Source of the DNA: Catonia carolina
Taxonomy: Eukaryota; Arthropoda; Insecta; Hemiptera; Achilidae
Reading direction: 5' to 3'
Assembly: GCA_035578175.1 (NCBI GenBank)
Contig: JAQMRL010000014.1
Span: 16,254,274 to 16,318,273, forward strand
Length of the DNA: 64,000 nucleotides
The notes under the pieces: generated by a model
What the model saw: the letters and a program-made list of their open reading frames with translations, nothing else
What the model was told of the DNA's origin: nothing
The model's database searches: none
Made by a program: the position numbers and the translations under genes
Shown here: one piece after another, positions 10,552 to 22,451 of the stretch
Layout of the letters: every line of letters begins with the position of its first letter
How positions within the stretch are numbered: position 1 is the stretch's first letter

Positions 10552-10659
10552 TTTTTTTTTGTTTATTCCTAATGTTTTTATTACTAATGTTAGGTAATAT
10601 TGTTCATTATTTGCATTGGCAAGAGAAAGTTGTGTTAGTGTTTCACAGCAGATTACTTT

Positions 10660-11629
10660 ACGTGATTTAAAAACGAATTCGTGAAAAATTATAAATACAA
10701 AATATGTAACAAATAAAACAATTTGTTGACGTGAAATGTGGTCGCGTGTTTAGTATGGGACAAAAAATAACAACAGCTGAAGAAATAATATAAAAACAAA
10801 ATTGTTATAAGCAAGAGAAGAGGGAGAGAGAGAGAGTTATAAAACGAGGCGAACGTGCTGGCTTAGCTCTCGACAAGCGGCGCGTCGAAACATTCTTGGT
10901 TTACAGTGGCCGAGGTCTAAAGCTATAGGATTAAAAACACCTGGACCCATCCAGACTCCTTCCTGTTCATTGTGAAGGAATTTCTTTCATAACCGACGAA
11001 GAACTTTGAAAGCCTAAAATACATAACAAAACTATTTAAAAAAAAGAGTGGATGGGTGGGTGGATTGAATGAATATTTACTGGTAGGTGTACGAAATCTG
11101 TATCCTTAAAGGATACGATTAATCTACCTGAAGGAGACATTTTATGTTATGTTAAAACCTCAGTTATCACCCTCCATTAAAAATTTTAACCATAACCTAA
11201 CCTACCCTAGTGAAAAACTACTAGTAAACCGAGGGTTTATAATAATTCTTTGAAATTCAATAACCCAAACCACTGATCTTACGCTCTCAATCCAAAAAGG
11301 GATCGTTCATAAAAACCTCAAACTAGATGACGTCTTTTTTTACAAAAAAAAAAACGATTTTACAAACAACCTTTGAATGGATCAACTTCTCCAAAACTCA
11401 CATTAATGTCATCTAAATATCTATTTCCCCTTACCGCACACAACTGAATGAACCTAATTTTACACACCCTAATATAAAACCAAATAATAACTAATTTCAC
11501 AGTACGTTTACCTTACGGTCCTTTTTATTTTATACGTCTCCGGTTTGGTTCTAGAAGCCGAACTAATACTTCAGCTTTCATTTAGTTATGGATAAACTAT
11601 CGCTCCAATACTTTTTACTGCCGTAAAAA
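10660..11629. other. unassigned block with TATAAAA and a GA microsatellite
   Basis: A (GA)n run at about 10815-10836 is followed by gttataaaacgaggcg and a locally GC-richer segment to about 10900 (gacaagcggcgcgtcg). This could be a transposon leader or a promoter, but no coding frame follows. The rest to 11629 is AT-rich with no match to the repeat families. Confidence 0.3.
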
Positions 11630-11815
11630 AAATCTGGTGTGAAACACTCACACGACTTTCTCTTGTCAATGTAACCTATTTTATTAATTACGAATGAATG
11701 ACGCAAAATGAAAATCAATCTCTGTTCGACTTAAAAATACGGGAAATCACTAACTGACGCCAAAATAAGCTCTGTAAAAGAAAATACTTCCCATAAAAAT
11801 ATGACGATATTTTAT
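11630..11815 (+). mobile_element. H-family 5' fragment H5
   Basis: AATCTGGTGTGAAACACTCA and about 180 bp of H body, ending where the next H copy begins in the opposite direction. The two form an inverted pair. Confidence 0.7.
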
Positions 11816-12748
11816 TTCCGTGCCTGTATGAATATATAGGAAGGTAAGTATTGTTTTCATGTCGATTTTTCGAAATCGAGTTTTCACCGGATATACAGAT
11901 TTTCAGACCCCTGAGCCCAAAAAATATGTTTTTAGCGATATGTGTGTAAAAAAATACTTCAAGAACGGATTATTGTACGAAGTTGAAACTTGAAACTAAA
12001 GTTAAGTACCACTAGAGAATCCGACACGAACATGTCCATCAAAATCGGTCAACCGAAAGTAGTAGTTTATTAGTGCAATTTTTCACTTTTTTGCGATTTT
12101 CTCAAAAACGGCTCCTACGATTTATTTTAAAATCGTCTCAATTTACTAAATCTTTTATGCTTTACAAGATAGGGCGCCATGTCTGCCGAAATTCTTGGTG
12201 AGGCCGTTTTCTCGTAAAAAAACTGTTTTTTTAAAGATTGCGACGTTAATATGCATTTTAGCGCAAAAATGTATATGTCAAAAGTTGTAGAGAATTTAAA
12301 ATTCTACAACTTTTATTTCAAACATTTTTTTTGTATAACGCTTAGTTTAGCGGTAATTTACAATTTTCTGTTTTTTTTCACGAAAATGTGTAAAACAATC
12401 GATTTTTTAAGATTTCAGCCATAGTATGCATTTTACGACAAAGCGAATGTAAAATCAAATTTATAGGAAATTAAAATATGTAAAAATTTTGTGAAATTAA
12501 AATATGAATTTTTGTTCTAAGCATTTTCTCAACGAAGCCTAAGTTATCGTCGAAAAATGATTTTTCGTATTATTAAGCCAAACTGAAGTTGATTTTCATT
12601 TTGCGTCTTTCACTCATGATTAAAATTAGGTTATGTTTTTTGAGGGTTTTTGTTTATTTCTAATGTTTTATTACTAATATTAGGTTATATTGTTTATTAT
12701 TAGCATGGACAAGAGAAAGTCGTGAGATTGTTTCACACCAGATTTTTT
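11816..12748 (-). mobile_element. H-family element H6
   Basis: A reversed, near full-length H: hairpin CCTGTATGAATATATAGG at the left, no long microsatellite, a complete body, and the 5' end GTTTCACACCAGATTTTT at the right. Confidence 0.78.
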
Positions 12749-12756
12749 TAATTACT

Positions 12757-13592
12757 ATAATTTTAGAGGTGCATACACTTTTGTCACAAAATGGATGCTA
12801 AGGCCGCAATCTTGAAAATCCTATTTTTTACCAACTTTCATGAAAAAAAAAAAAATAGAAAATCACTAATAAAAGTTAAAATAAATAAAAGTTGTAGGTT
12901 TTCAAAATGTTCTACAACTTTCATTTTTTATATTTTTGCCTTAAAATGCATATTAAGGCCGCTATCTTAAAAAAAACATTTTTTTCTACGAGAGCACAGG
13001 CTCTCCAAGAATTTTAGCAGACAGGGCGCTAACCTTTTCTTGAGATATTTTGTTCACACAGATCGATCGCAAAAAAACATATTTTTGGATTCATGTGTTT
13101 AAGTCATCAGCTGAAAGGGTGGTTTGAATCTGTAGAGGTTTTACTAAGTAAAACGAGGAGTGAGGTGGTTTACCACATTGCCTTCCTCACTGAGTGAAAA
13201 AGTACGCTTATCAGCATGCCGGGCCCTCTGAAAAGCACATATTTTCCACTCTGCAAATGACAGCTTCACTTCATTCACCACAGGGTCTGGCTGTATTATG
13301 AAATGTATTACTTTCAGAGGAGAGAACTCTGATTAGTGTCTTTTACACCTCTACCTCTTCTCTTCTTAAATGATTCAGTCATTTAGTTGACTGACCATAT
13401 GATAAGAAACAGAACTATTTACTTTAGCCCTGCAGCAAACAGATTGAGTGTTAATAATTTGACACTCCACCTGTCTGTTATGGGCATTTTGGATTCATAG
13501 GGGTCTGAAAACAATGTATATCCGGGGAAAACTCGACATGAAAACAATACTCCCTTCCTATACATTTAAACAGGGCAAAAGAAAGTAAAAAC
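12757..13592 (+). mobile_element. H-family element H7, 5'-truncated, carrying R6
   Basis: The H body begins near 12760 without the TCTGG terminus. It continues to tttttggattca, is split by R6, and resumes taggggtctgaaaac to the 3' end GGCAAAAGAAAGTAAAAA. Confidence 0.75.
13095..13486 (-). mobile_element. R-family retroposon R6 with a 12-bp target duplication
   Basis: A complete reversed R copy flanked by a perfect duplication TTTTGGATTCAT at 13083-13094 and 13487-13498. Collapsing it restores the ordinary H sequence ttttggattcataggggtct, so this is a clean, datable insertion into H7. Confidence 0.92.
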
Positions 13593-13599
13593 CTAAACA

Positions 13600-14088
13600 C
13601 GTCACACATGAATTAAATTAAACCAAAGAAAATTAAGTTAGTTTGAAATTAAAGCAGAATACAACGAAAAGTCATTTCGAGTTCACAAAATCAAAGATTT
13701 TTACTTAATAACGGTTCATTACTAAATTAAATATCGTGAAATCTTTCTTCTATTTAAAACTACCGAATAAAAAAAAACTTAATAGAAAACTTTATTAATT
13801 AAAGCACAGGAAATTAAATTCTAACACCTTTCAGAATTTTAGATTTCATCTACACTGTATAAATCCGTCATCACAGAAGTTTTATTATTAAAAACTGTAC
13901 AACAGAATAATATATTTTTAATGACGGAGTAGCAATCAAGATTTATTTAAATTCGCTTTGATCGTTTAAATTTATTTCCGTAACAGAAAATTAAGTAATA
14001 CTAACACGGAATGTTTTGATAAATTTTACCTCAATAATATAATAAATTACAAAATAAATATAAATTTACAACGAACATTTTTTTGTCA
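13600..14088. other. unassigned AT-rich spacer
   Basis: No exon, RNA gene or repeat family is recognised. Confidence 0.4.
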
Positions 14089-14490
14089 TCAATCATTCGA
14101 CTGGTTTGATGCAGTTCTCCAAACTGTTCTATCTTGCGCAAGTCGTTTCATAATATCTATATACCTGTAACACCCTACATGTTTTGTAATTTGCTTTATA
14201 TATTCTAACCTTTGCCTCCCTGTACAATTCACTCCTTCAATATTACCCTCCATTATTGATAAGCCAATACCTGAATGTCTTAAGATAAGCCCCACTAGCC
14301 TATCTCTTCTGGTAAGATGCTTCCATATACTTCTTCTTTCATCCACTCGTCTAAAAACCTCTAAATTACTTATTTTGTCCACCCACCTAATCTTTAACAT
14401 TTTCCTGTAACACCACATTTCAAAAATGTCTATCCTCTTCCTTTCTACAGCCCTTATCACCCACGTTTCACTCCCGTATAATGCTACACC
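14089..14490 (-). pseudogene. non-LTR retrotransposon ORF2 C-terminal fragment
   Basis: This minus-strand frame of about 134 codons can be read from LYGSETWV through FEMWCYRKMLKIRWVDKISN, RRVDERRSIWKHL, GLILRHSGIGLSIMEGNIEG and RRTASNQSND-like wording (here WRTASNQSND) to a stop. The order YGxExW ... FEMWCYRxMLxIxWxD ... ILRHxG ... GxxxGxxxxxRxRLEY ... WRxASNQSxD is the standard tail downstream of the reverse transcriptase in a widespread insect non-LTR family. Length and lack of frameshifts suggest a relatively recent copy, but it is 5'-truncated: no YADD catalytic motif remains. It ends against the H fragment H8. Confidence 0.85.
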
Positions 14491-14545
14491 CTAAACATAG
14501 TGTTTAGCGAGATATTCTGTTCACACACGCGCGCGCGTACGCACA

Positions 14546-14579
<34 letters not shown>

Positions 14580-14717
14580 CCAGTCACTAAAAACATGTTT
14601 TTTGCGTTCAAAGGGTCTGAAAACGTGTACATCCGGTGAAAACTCGATTTCGAAAAATCGACATAAAAACAATACTTTCCTTCCTATGTATTCATATAGG
14701 CAAGAGAAAGTAAAAAT
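14491..14717 (+). mobile_element. H-family 3' fragment H8
   Basis: It starts at gagatattctgttcacac, has a (CG)n/(CA)n/(GA)n tract at 14526-14578, the gaaaactcgatttcgaaa segment, a hairpin CCTATGTATTCATATAGG and GCAAGAGAAAGTAAAAA. The 5' two thirds are missing. Confidence 0.78.
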
Positions 14718-15676
14718 AATGAATGCCGTGGCACTATATTAAAATACAAAAATATAAAGCATTTTTGAAAAATCGTTCTACATACAATCGTGTAGGCACA
14801 ATACTTTTTCACAAGAATTGTACAGTAATCACTAATGAATAATTAATTAACGTAATATTAGATTAACAAGAAAAAATAAATATTACAAAGAATGTAATTT
14901 AAGAAACCTTATACCCGGTAAATTACATTTTTAAACAATAGCTTTGAACACTAATACGTAAAACCTACAGAATTGTAAAACAAAAGGTCAATAATTTTAT
15001 TTGTTAAAAAATTTAGCAAAACGATTTTACAATTGATAATTAATTAAAACTAATATTAATTACTGACGTTTTAATTAGCGTACATAATTTTATTTATTTA
15101 TACTCCAATTTAAACCGATCAAATAAAATTGCAAAGTACAGTAGATAAAAATGTATTTTCAATTTATAATTAGCCAACAAGGAATTTTAACGCAACTACA
15201 AAATTAAACCGCTATTTATTGACCGACGTAATTAATTTAACATCAAATTTATTATTGTACAATACACTAACATTACAAATTTAATAATACAACGACAATA
15301 ACTTTTACAAATAGAAAAATTCACATAAAAAACATTATAATCGTGAAATTTTGAATTATAAGAGGAATGAAAATGAATTCACAAGATCAAGAAACATGTG
15401 AAGGGCTTCTACAATGTTGAAAGAGTACATGACAAGCAAAAAAGTTACGTACATTAAATAATTAATATTTTTTATTAAAAATGAAGATAAGATATCAAAA
15501 TACACAATTGAGTTATATTTCTACCGGTAGGCTTTTAGTCTAGAAATAATATTAATCCCATTACTAACCAATATTAATGACACGAAAGAAAAACAATATT
15601 AAAAATAATTTGATAAAAAATCTATACAATGTTTTGATAGAAACCTTTGTACATATCTAAACAATTAATAACTCAC
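14718..15676. other. AT-rich sequence inside the first glypican intron
   Basis: It follows the glypican donor on the minus strand. No further exon with glypican cysteine motifs is visible, and no repeat is recognised. Confidence 0.45.
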
Positions 15677-15896
15677 CAGGTAAAGGGCTGTTCGGAATTT
15701 GTCTTGCGTTTAGGCCTTTTGTTTCATACGAATATTTCACATTTGAACAATTAATATCTGTATTATTAGCACCGTACACAAAAGTTGTCCGGCAACACAT
15801 CATCACAAACAAAATTAAAAATGAATTATTAAAAATCCTATTATTTAGAGAAAACTTTCTCCTTGAATTAAAAAAATAAACGTTAAAATTAGCCAT
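15677..15896 (-). CDS. glypican (dally / dally-like family), first coding exon (partial gene)
   Basis: The start ATG (15896-15894) is followed by G at +4. A same-frame TTG further upstream is a weaker choice. The exon codes 73 residues plus one base and ends at a strong donor, CTG|gtgagt, at 15676-15675. Residues 1-24 are polar and basic. Residues 25-42 (SFLILFVMMCC to VYG) are a hydrophobic signal segment. The mature part then reads NCSNVKYSYETKGLNARQIP and NSPLPG. The pattern Cys-x2-Val-Lys-x2-Tyr-x2-Lys-Gly, then Ile-Pro and Pro-Gly, matches the start of the cysteine-rich glypican core, where a Leu-x-x-Cys should follow in the next exon. Glypicans are GPI-anchored heparan-sulfate proteoglycans that shape Wnt, Hh and BMP gradients. 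I cannot tell dally from dally-like with this exon alone. The first intron extends below 15675 for at least the rest of the window, since no further glypican exon was seen. Confidence 0.62.
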
Positions 15897-16189
15897 TATT
15901 AAAAACAAATATATTTCAAAATTATCTAAGTTTCATCTGATTAAACAGAAAGTATATAGTAACGATAAACAAACAGGCTAAAAAAGCATATAAGCTATGT
16001 TAATGAATTAAAATAAAATAACCTATCTCACACACACGTTTTGTTTGTTTATCTATTTGCTTAGAATATTATAATTTATTATACCGGAATCAAGATTTTA
16101 TATAACAGATGAATAAAATTAAATATTTACTTAATACATAATTGTCTAAATATAATCCCATTTCTGTTGAAATAAACAGAAAAGATTCA

Positions 16190-16345
16190 AATCACAAAAT
16201 CTAACAAAGGAAACCACGCTCACTAACCGAACGCTACAAGCGCAATCGTCAAACCAACAAGCTCCTTCCCTAAACACACGAACTCTCCTACAAAACAAAG
16301 AGTAAATTAATTCCACTGCCTCCAGTATGGAGGCGCCACTAGATA
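16190..16345 (-). promoter_or_regulatory. possible promoter / 5' leader region of the glypican gene
   Basis: About 300-450 bases upstream of the glypican start codon there is a short block clearly richer in G+C than its very AT-rich surroundings. It has CG dinucleotides (aaccgaacgc, gcgcaatcgtc, ggcgcc) and does not look like any of the repeat families. Position and composition suggest a promoter or non-coding first exon. No TATA box or initiator can be assigned with confidence. Confidence 0.25.
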
Positions 16346-16865
16346 GTCCACCTTATTCTAATTCTTTCCAAAAGATAGCAGCACCTCCTGAACATATTGT
16401 CAAATCAATAGAAGGTAATTTCATAATTTTTTTGGTACAATTTTCAAAATTTTAATTTTCGAAATTTGATTGGGCCGTTTAATTATATATATACAATAGT
16501 ATAAATTTTAATTAATTTCAAAATACTTAATAATTTAACAATAAATTACAAATCATATTTACAAAATTTAATAACTAAATTCTTTTTGAATTTATTTTAA
16601 GAAATTTTGTTTGATTACCCACAATGCTGACTTCATCACTAAAGATCAATTAAATATTTTGTTCACAAATATGATTATTTATTCGTTAACCAAAAGAACT
16701 CAATATTTCTTAATTTTATGTACATACTTATATTTACTGCCACATTTTCATCCGAGGTGTCAAAACCAATCCTTTTTTAGGAGTAATAACTAATTATTTA
16801 TGTCAAAATAAAATTTATAAGCTTAAATTTTAACAAAATGTTAAATTCATTAATCACAATTACTT

Positions 16866-17033
16866 GGCTGCCTCTGTAGATTAGTGGTAGCGCGCTAGCC
16901 TACCACACGGAGATCCTGGGTTCAATTCCTGGACAGGGTCTGGAAATTTTCACAAGGTAATAATCCACAGTTCATATCTCACTGTGGAATAGTGATCTTC
17001 TCTGACCACCATAAAAATAACAAAAAAAAAACA
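16866..17033 (+). mobile_element. tRNA-derived SINE S2 (short form)
   Basis: The head has an A-box-like region TAGATTAGTGGTAGCGCG, then B box GGGTTCAATTCC. The body is gggtctggaaattttcac, and an A-rich end follows after gaccaccataaaaataac. It would fold as a partial cloverleaf but diverges from a functional tRNA after the T arm. Confidence 0.8.
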
Positions 17034-17309
17034 TTTTAATTTAACTTTTCGTGCCTGTTTCATTTCTTAAAAAAGAAAATCTCACAAAAAAATCATCCAT
17101 TATAGTTTACAAATCATTATCATTTAAAATTGGCACCACATCCTTGAAAAATTTCACGCCGAATTCGATCACTGGATCGATTCACATTCACGTCACGTTC
17201 CCACCTTTCCTCATTCATTCCAGTTTAAAAGTAAAAGTAAAATGTTGACTAATTGATAACTTGTACCAATACAGGTGAACCGAGCAATTTTTCGGTACCA
17301 GTTTATAAT
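17034..17309. other. unassigned spacer
   Basis: AT-rich, with no family recognised. A 65-codon frame here has no known features. Confidence 0.4.
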
Positions 17310-17320
17310 AGGTTATTTGT

Positions 17321-17711
17321 GTTGTTTAGGTCATCAGCCGAATGGCTGATTTGAACCTGTAGAGGTTTTACTAAGTAAAATGAGGCGTAAGGTGATTTAC
17401 TGTGCCTTCCTCACTGAATGGAAAAGTACGCTTATTAGCATGCCGAGCCCTCTGAAAAGCACATATTTTCCACCCTGCACATGACACCTTCACTTCATTC
17501 ACCACAGGGTCTGGCTGTATAATAAAAGTCATTACTTTCAGAGGAGATAACTCTGATTAGTGTCTTTTACACCTCTACCTCTTCTGTTCTTAAATGATTC
17601 AGTCATTTAATTGGCTGACCATGTTATAAGAAACAGAACTATTTATTTTAGCCCTGCAACTAACAGATTGAGTGTAAATAATTTGACACTCCACCTGTCT
17701 GTTATGGGCAG
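17321..17711 (-). mobile_element. R-family retroposon R7 with an 11-bp target duplication
   Basis: A complete reversed copy, GTTGTTTAGGTCATCAGCC to GTTATGGGCAG, between perfect copies of AGGTTATTTGT at 17310-17320 and 17712-17722. The target is not another repeat. Confidence 0.92.
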
Positions 17712-17722
17712 AGGTTATTTGT

Positions 17723-18278
17723 ATCACGTACAAAATATCGTTATCCAAAATCTTGGTCCATTGTCACTGTACCATTAGAGTGAATGATGTAGTCACCATC
17801 ACCTTCTTTTATTAGCTACTGCGCTGTCACAGATAAAACTTCCGACATTCTGAAAGAGAGACTTTTGTTGGTAAAACAGAGAACTAGAAATCACCCCTAC
17901 TTCTGTACATAAAGTAGTCTTCACTGAGCTCTTTCGTCATTTCATTCCATCTACAGCTCTGACAAGACAACAACCATTGGCATACGATTACCAGGCTCCG
18001 ATGAAGACCCATTGATAAAATCGCAAAAAAGAAGATGATGCTTCCACTCACCAACCCAACTCCAGGATAGTCTTCACCCACTGCCATGAGCGATGGCCAC
18101 ATCAATCCTTCAACCAAGTGTTTTTTTTCTTAAATTGCGTCCAGAGGTTCCTGAGGAAGTATAGGATAAGTCAAGAAATTATAACACCTGCAAAATATTT
18201 TTTTCAATCGCACACTGATCTACTAACTACTGTTAAGAGAGAAATTCTGGTACACCATAAAAGTTTCACCAATCAAGT
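17723..18278. other. unassigned, moderately GC-rich sequence with a 77-codon minus-strand frame
   Basis: The frame at 18117-17884 (minus) begins MVEGLMWPSLMAVGEDYPGV and has a hydrophobic stretch SIIFFFAILSM. I cannot place it in a family and see no convincing splice sites. With 19272-19510 it flanks the H9 insertion, so the two segments were once contiguous, but reading across does not extend a frame. It could be an old transposon or non-coding host sequence. Confidence 0.25.
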
Positions 18279-19271
18279 AATTTTTACTTTTTCTTGCCTA
18301 TATGAATAAATAGGAAGGAAAGTATTGTTTTCATGTTGATTTTTCGAAATCGAGTTCACTGGATCTACACATTTTCAGACCCCCTAACCCAAAAAACATG
18401 TTTTAGCGATTAGTCTGTGTGTGTGTGAACAGAATATCTCAAGAACGGAACATCGTAAGAACTTCTTCTTCTTCTTCTTACACTCAAGGATTAGGCTTTT
18501 GCCTGTTCCGACAAAGAACTTGTAACTTGAAACTTAAATTACAGACCACTACCGGACCCGATATGAACATTTTCTTCAAAATCGGTCAACCGGAAGTAGT
18601 AGTTTATTCATGTAATTTTTCACTTTTTTAGCGATTTTCTCAAAAACTGGTCCTACAATTTTTTTAAAAATCGCCTGGTTTACTAAATTTTTTATGCTCT
18701 ACAAGATAGGGTAGGTGCCACGTCTGCTGAAATTCTTGGTGATGCTGTTTTCACGTAAAAAAAATTGTTTCTTTAAGATTACGGCTTTAATATGCACTTT
18801 AGCGCAAAAATTTATATAATAACATCTGTAGAGAATTTTAAATCCTACAACTTTTATTTCAAACATTTTTTTTGTATAACGCTTAGTTTAGCGGTAATTA
18901 GCGATTTTCTTTTTTTTCTCACAAAATCGTGTAAAAAATCGATTTTTTAAAGATTTCAGCCTTATTATGCGTTTTACAACAAAAAAAGTATAATCAAATT
19001 TGCAGGAAATTAAAAGATCTACAACTTTTATTTAGAGCATTTTTCTCTACAAAAGCCTAGTTTAGTGTGAAAGAGTGATTTTCCGTATTTTTAAGCCAAA
19101 CTGAGGTTGATTTTCATTTTGTGTCTTTCACTCATGATTAAAATAAGGTTATGTTTTTTGAGGTTAGTTTGTTGTTTATTGCCAATGTTTTATTACTACT
19201 GTTAGGTTATATTGGTCATTATTTGCATTGGCAAGTGAAAATTGTGTGAGTGTTTCACACCAGATTTTTTA
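18279..19271 (-). mobile_element. H-family element H9, full length
   Basis: TTTTTACTTTTTCTTGCC and hairpin CCTATATGAATAAATAGG at the left, a (GT)n tract at 18413-18426, a short (CTT)n at 18464-18478, a complete body, and TGTTTCACACCAGATTTTT at the right. This is one of the two best full-length copies (about 990 bp). Confidence 0.85.
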
Positions 19272-20289
19272 AAAATGTTGTGCCCAGCGGGTCCTGACAA
19301 AGGAGCCATTGACGCACTACTGTGAGGAAAGATTACATCCTTGTTGGACAATGACATACCGTATCGTCTTCCTTCTCTTAGGTCACAACAACTATGACTG
19401 CCACAGCTAACCGAATCTTTTCAACTAAACGCAACAACAGTAAACGGCTCTTTTCAGAGTTCCCAAACATTCCAGATTTCTCCGCACCATGCATACTCAC
19501 CATTTAGTAACAATGGTAACATCCCTATGGATGTTTCCATTTAAAAATTTACCCTAATTCTTATGAACACCTTTTATAAATATTGTTTATATTATAAAAG
19601 ATGATTTTGATTAAATTATACACAGTGATACGTGATGAAATTTAATCGTCCTTTCAAATTTAATATATAAAAAAATTGGGTTTTTAAAAATAATAAAACA
19701 TATTTGTACATACGAAAGACACGGCATAAATATATTTATTTTTAACTTTCTCTTACATGTTCCACTACAAAAAAGAAACAATAAGTAAGTGTGTTTAACA
19801 ATATGTATATATATATATATTTATTTATTTATTAAATATATGTTATAGTAAATACTTCAAGAATCTTTTTAAAATATTTTTTAAAGCATATTTTATTAAA
19901 AAAATAAAAGTTAACTCATATTTATATAGATATATATTTATCTTACTAATAATAATAATAATAATAATCATAATATATGTTAATAAAATCATAACAACTT
20001 ATTATTTAAATAACTAAAACTAATAAAAAAATAATAATTATAAGAACAAATGATTTTGGTAATACATTTTTATAGATGCGTTAAAATAATTTTTATAGGT
20101 AATTACATAAAATTTGTAGTATTTTTTTAAATTATTATTTTATAAATAGATAAAAAATAAAAAATCTATTTGTCTAGTCCATACTTAAGAGAGAGAAAGA
20201 GAGAAACGAATTAAGAATTATAAACAGTTTTCAAAATGGTATGACAGCAATATATACACGAAGATAAATTTTTTTTTACTAAATATAAA
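19272..20289. other. unassigned spacer; AT-rich from 19560
   Basis: 19272-19510 is GC-richer, possibly continuous with 17723-18278 before the H9 insertion. Beyond it are an (AT)n run near 19806-19820, an (AAT)n run near 19948-19968 and a GA run near 20190-20205. No gene is visible. Confidence 0.4.
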
Positions 20290-20447
20290 GAATAATTAAA
20301 TATTAATTAAATTTTTTTTATAAAAATGTCTCGAAATGTTTTGTTAACAAGTTATGGTTGGTGAAAGATTTTGCCTGAAACTCAAGTAGGTAAAACGACG
20401 TTATACTGAAATTGAATTAATTTTATTTTTTTATGGTTATTAGCCTG
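20290..20447 (+). repeat. D-family repeat fragment D2
   Basis: It shares tcgaaatgttttgttaacaa with the D1 phrase and likewise ends ...tagcctg directly before an H 5' end. Confidence 0.45.
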
Positions 20448-21068
20448 AAAATCTGGTTTGAAACACTCACATGACTGTCTCTAGCAAATGTAAATAAAAC
20501 CCTTACAATCTAGGTGGAATCATTAGTAAATAATGTAAAATAAAAACAACTTAATTTTAATCATGAGTGAATAATGCAAAACTAGATTGTAGAAGAAAAT
20601 ACTTGAAATAACAATTGTCGCTTTTTTTTATTTCCTTTAACTTTTGTTACATATACACATATGTCATAAAATGCATGATAAGGCTGCATACAATATTAAA
20701 AAATGTAATTTTTTTTACCGATTTTGAAGTAAAATTCAGAAAAATCACTAATAGACCAATTGGACATTGGACAAAAAACGTTTGAAATAAAAGTTGTAAG
20801 TTGTTTAATTTTGTACAACTTTAGGTATAAACTTTTGCTAGAATGCACATTAAGGCCGAAATCTTAAAAAAAAATTATTTTTTCCGATGAAAGCACAGGC
20901 TCTCAAGAGTTTCAGCAGATATGGCGCTTACCCTAACTTAAGAGCATAAAATATATAATAAATGAGGTAATTTTTTTAAAAAATATTAGGAGCCGTTTTT
21001 GATAAAATCACAAAAAAGTAAAAAATCACATGAATAATTTACTACTTCCGGTTGACTGATTTTTTTGA
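20448..21068 (+). mobile_element. H-family element H10, 3'-truncated
   Basis: It begins AAAATCTGGTTTGAAACACT and carries the H body to the phrase acttccggttgactgattt, then abuts a reversed D copy. It is more diverged than most copies. Confidence 0.7.
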
Positions 21069-21390
21069 TTTTATACTTCACGTTATTTGCTTTTCCAAAT
21101 CCATAACAATACCTTTAAAACGATTGAATTTACAGTTCTAAGACCTATTTTATTGAATTCTTCCAGTAAAAAACCAAATCATGGGACCAAATTCGCCATA
21201 ATTCTTTAAATAGAAATTAAAAATTTCTATATAAAATTTCACCTGGGTACTAAATTCTAGACGAAATCTTTCAACAGCCGTAACGCTCTAACAAAATGTT
21301 TCCGGGACAATTTTTATACTAACATATTTCCTTATTTTTAACTATAAAATTATCTCTTGAGAAATTTTGAATTACTTGAAGAAAATAATT
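21069..21390 (-). repeat. D-family repeat fragment D3
   Basis: On minus it contains CGGAAACATTTTGTTAGAGC and TTCACC-type phrases matching D1 and the copy at 28930-29292. Confidence 0.45.
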
Positions 21391-22401
21391 TTTTTATTGA
21401 AAATAAATAAATAAAATTCCTTCCGCTCCATTAGTTCAACCAACTGTCAAACCATTTAAATTTTATTTAAAATGTAAAACTAAATTTACATAGACATTTA
21501 ATAAATATTTACGTTTAATATTGATAATACAAAAAGCTATTTAATGTATCATAATGATAATATTTCAAAAATTTAAATTTCTAATCACCCTACAAAATAC
21601 ATATAATAGATAAAAATGGACGCACGACATTTATCAATATAAATATTGTTATTTTGTTTTAAAAAGTACAAAAAAGAAATTTACACCAAACAATTACATT
21701 TAACATACATTTTCTTATAAAGGAACATGAATACAAATAAATATTTGAAAAATTTAAATACAATACTATAATGTAAGTTTATCAAAAAAGTTATACAAAA
21801 CAATTGCTTTGATATATTATTATATTTTGCGTTTATAAAAAGCATTGCTTAATAAATAACTGTATTTATATATTTATATTTTTAATTACATTATTAATAA
21901 ACTATATTTTTTAATAAAAATTAAAGTTTATAAAGAAATTAAATTTGTTAACAATCTTTAACAATTTTTAGACATTTTTTACGATAAAAAATATGTAATA
22001 ACGATGTTATAATTTTATCCAAAAAAATTCAATGTAGTTTGCATAAAGAAATCATGGTAATACACTGGATTATAAAGCAGAAGGTTCTGAACAAAATAAT
22101 TGTTTCGTGAAAAGAATATTATAGATGTTTGTTAATACATCAAGTATTGCGTTAAAATAAAACTGGGAAAGCAACTTTACGTTTTACATTTTAAAAATAA
22201 ACTACATAATAATGTTTGTCAAAAAATAAAATCATATTTTGCAATAACAAAAGTATAGTTAAACTCAAATAAACAAAATTAACATTCAATAAAACTGTTA
22301 GGTAATAATTTTTCTTTTATTGAAAATGATAACTCTTTAGAATTAACTTTGATTAATTTTCTTAGATTAATTAACTTAGAATTAAAAATATCTTCAATTT
22401 A
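21391..22401. other. very AT-rich region, nothing recognised
   Basis: There are no frames, splice-bounded exons, RNA genes or repeat families that I can support. Confidence 0.45.
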
Positions 22402-22451
22402 AGGTTAGGTTATACAATATATAACCTAACCTACAAAAAGGTTAGGTTATA
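22402..22451. repeat. three alternating 13-bp arms able to form two exclusive hairpins
   Basis: AGGTTAGGTTATA (22402-22414), TATAACCTAACCT (22420-22432) and AGGTTAGGTTATA (22439-22451). The middle arm can pair perfectly with either outer arm. A decayed copy of the middle-right part, with about 45 bp of following sequence, recurs at 23814-23880 on the far side of the mariner. Confidence 0.7.

Larger units (their letters stand above)
9214..10657 (-). mobile_element. H-family element H4 carrying an R copy and a tRNA-SINE
   Basis: The 3' end is at the left: TTTTTACTTTCTCTTGCC, then a hairpin remnant. A long (TG)n/(CG)n tract lies at 9357-9413. The element continues with R5 (9834-10224) and a SINE (10392-10551) embedded and ends GTGTTTCACAGCAGATT. 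About 150 bases of the H body normally between the flanks of R5 are missing, so R5 replaced rather than merely split them. Short frames encoded by the TG/CG tract are not genes. Confidence 0.78.

Noticed and set aside
16866..16935. Functional tRNA gene
   Set aside because: A and B boxes are present but the sequence runs into a SINE body with A-rich end, and related copies show target duplications.
17884..18117. Host membrane-protein exon
   Set aside because: A hydrophobic segment is visible but there are no convincing splice sites or family motifs; kept only as an unassigned frame.
22402..22451. TTAGG/CCTAA words as a telomeric array
   Set aside because: Only a few non-tandem copies arranged as inverted arms; similar words occur singly at 26830 and 60611.
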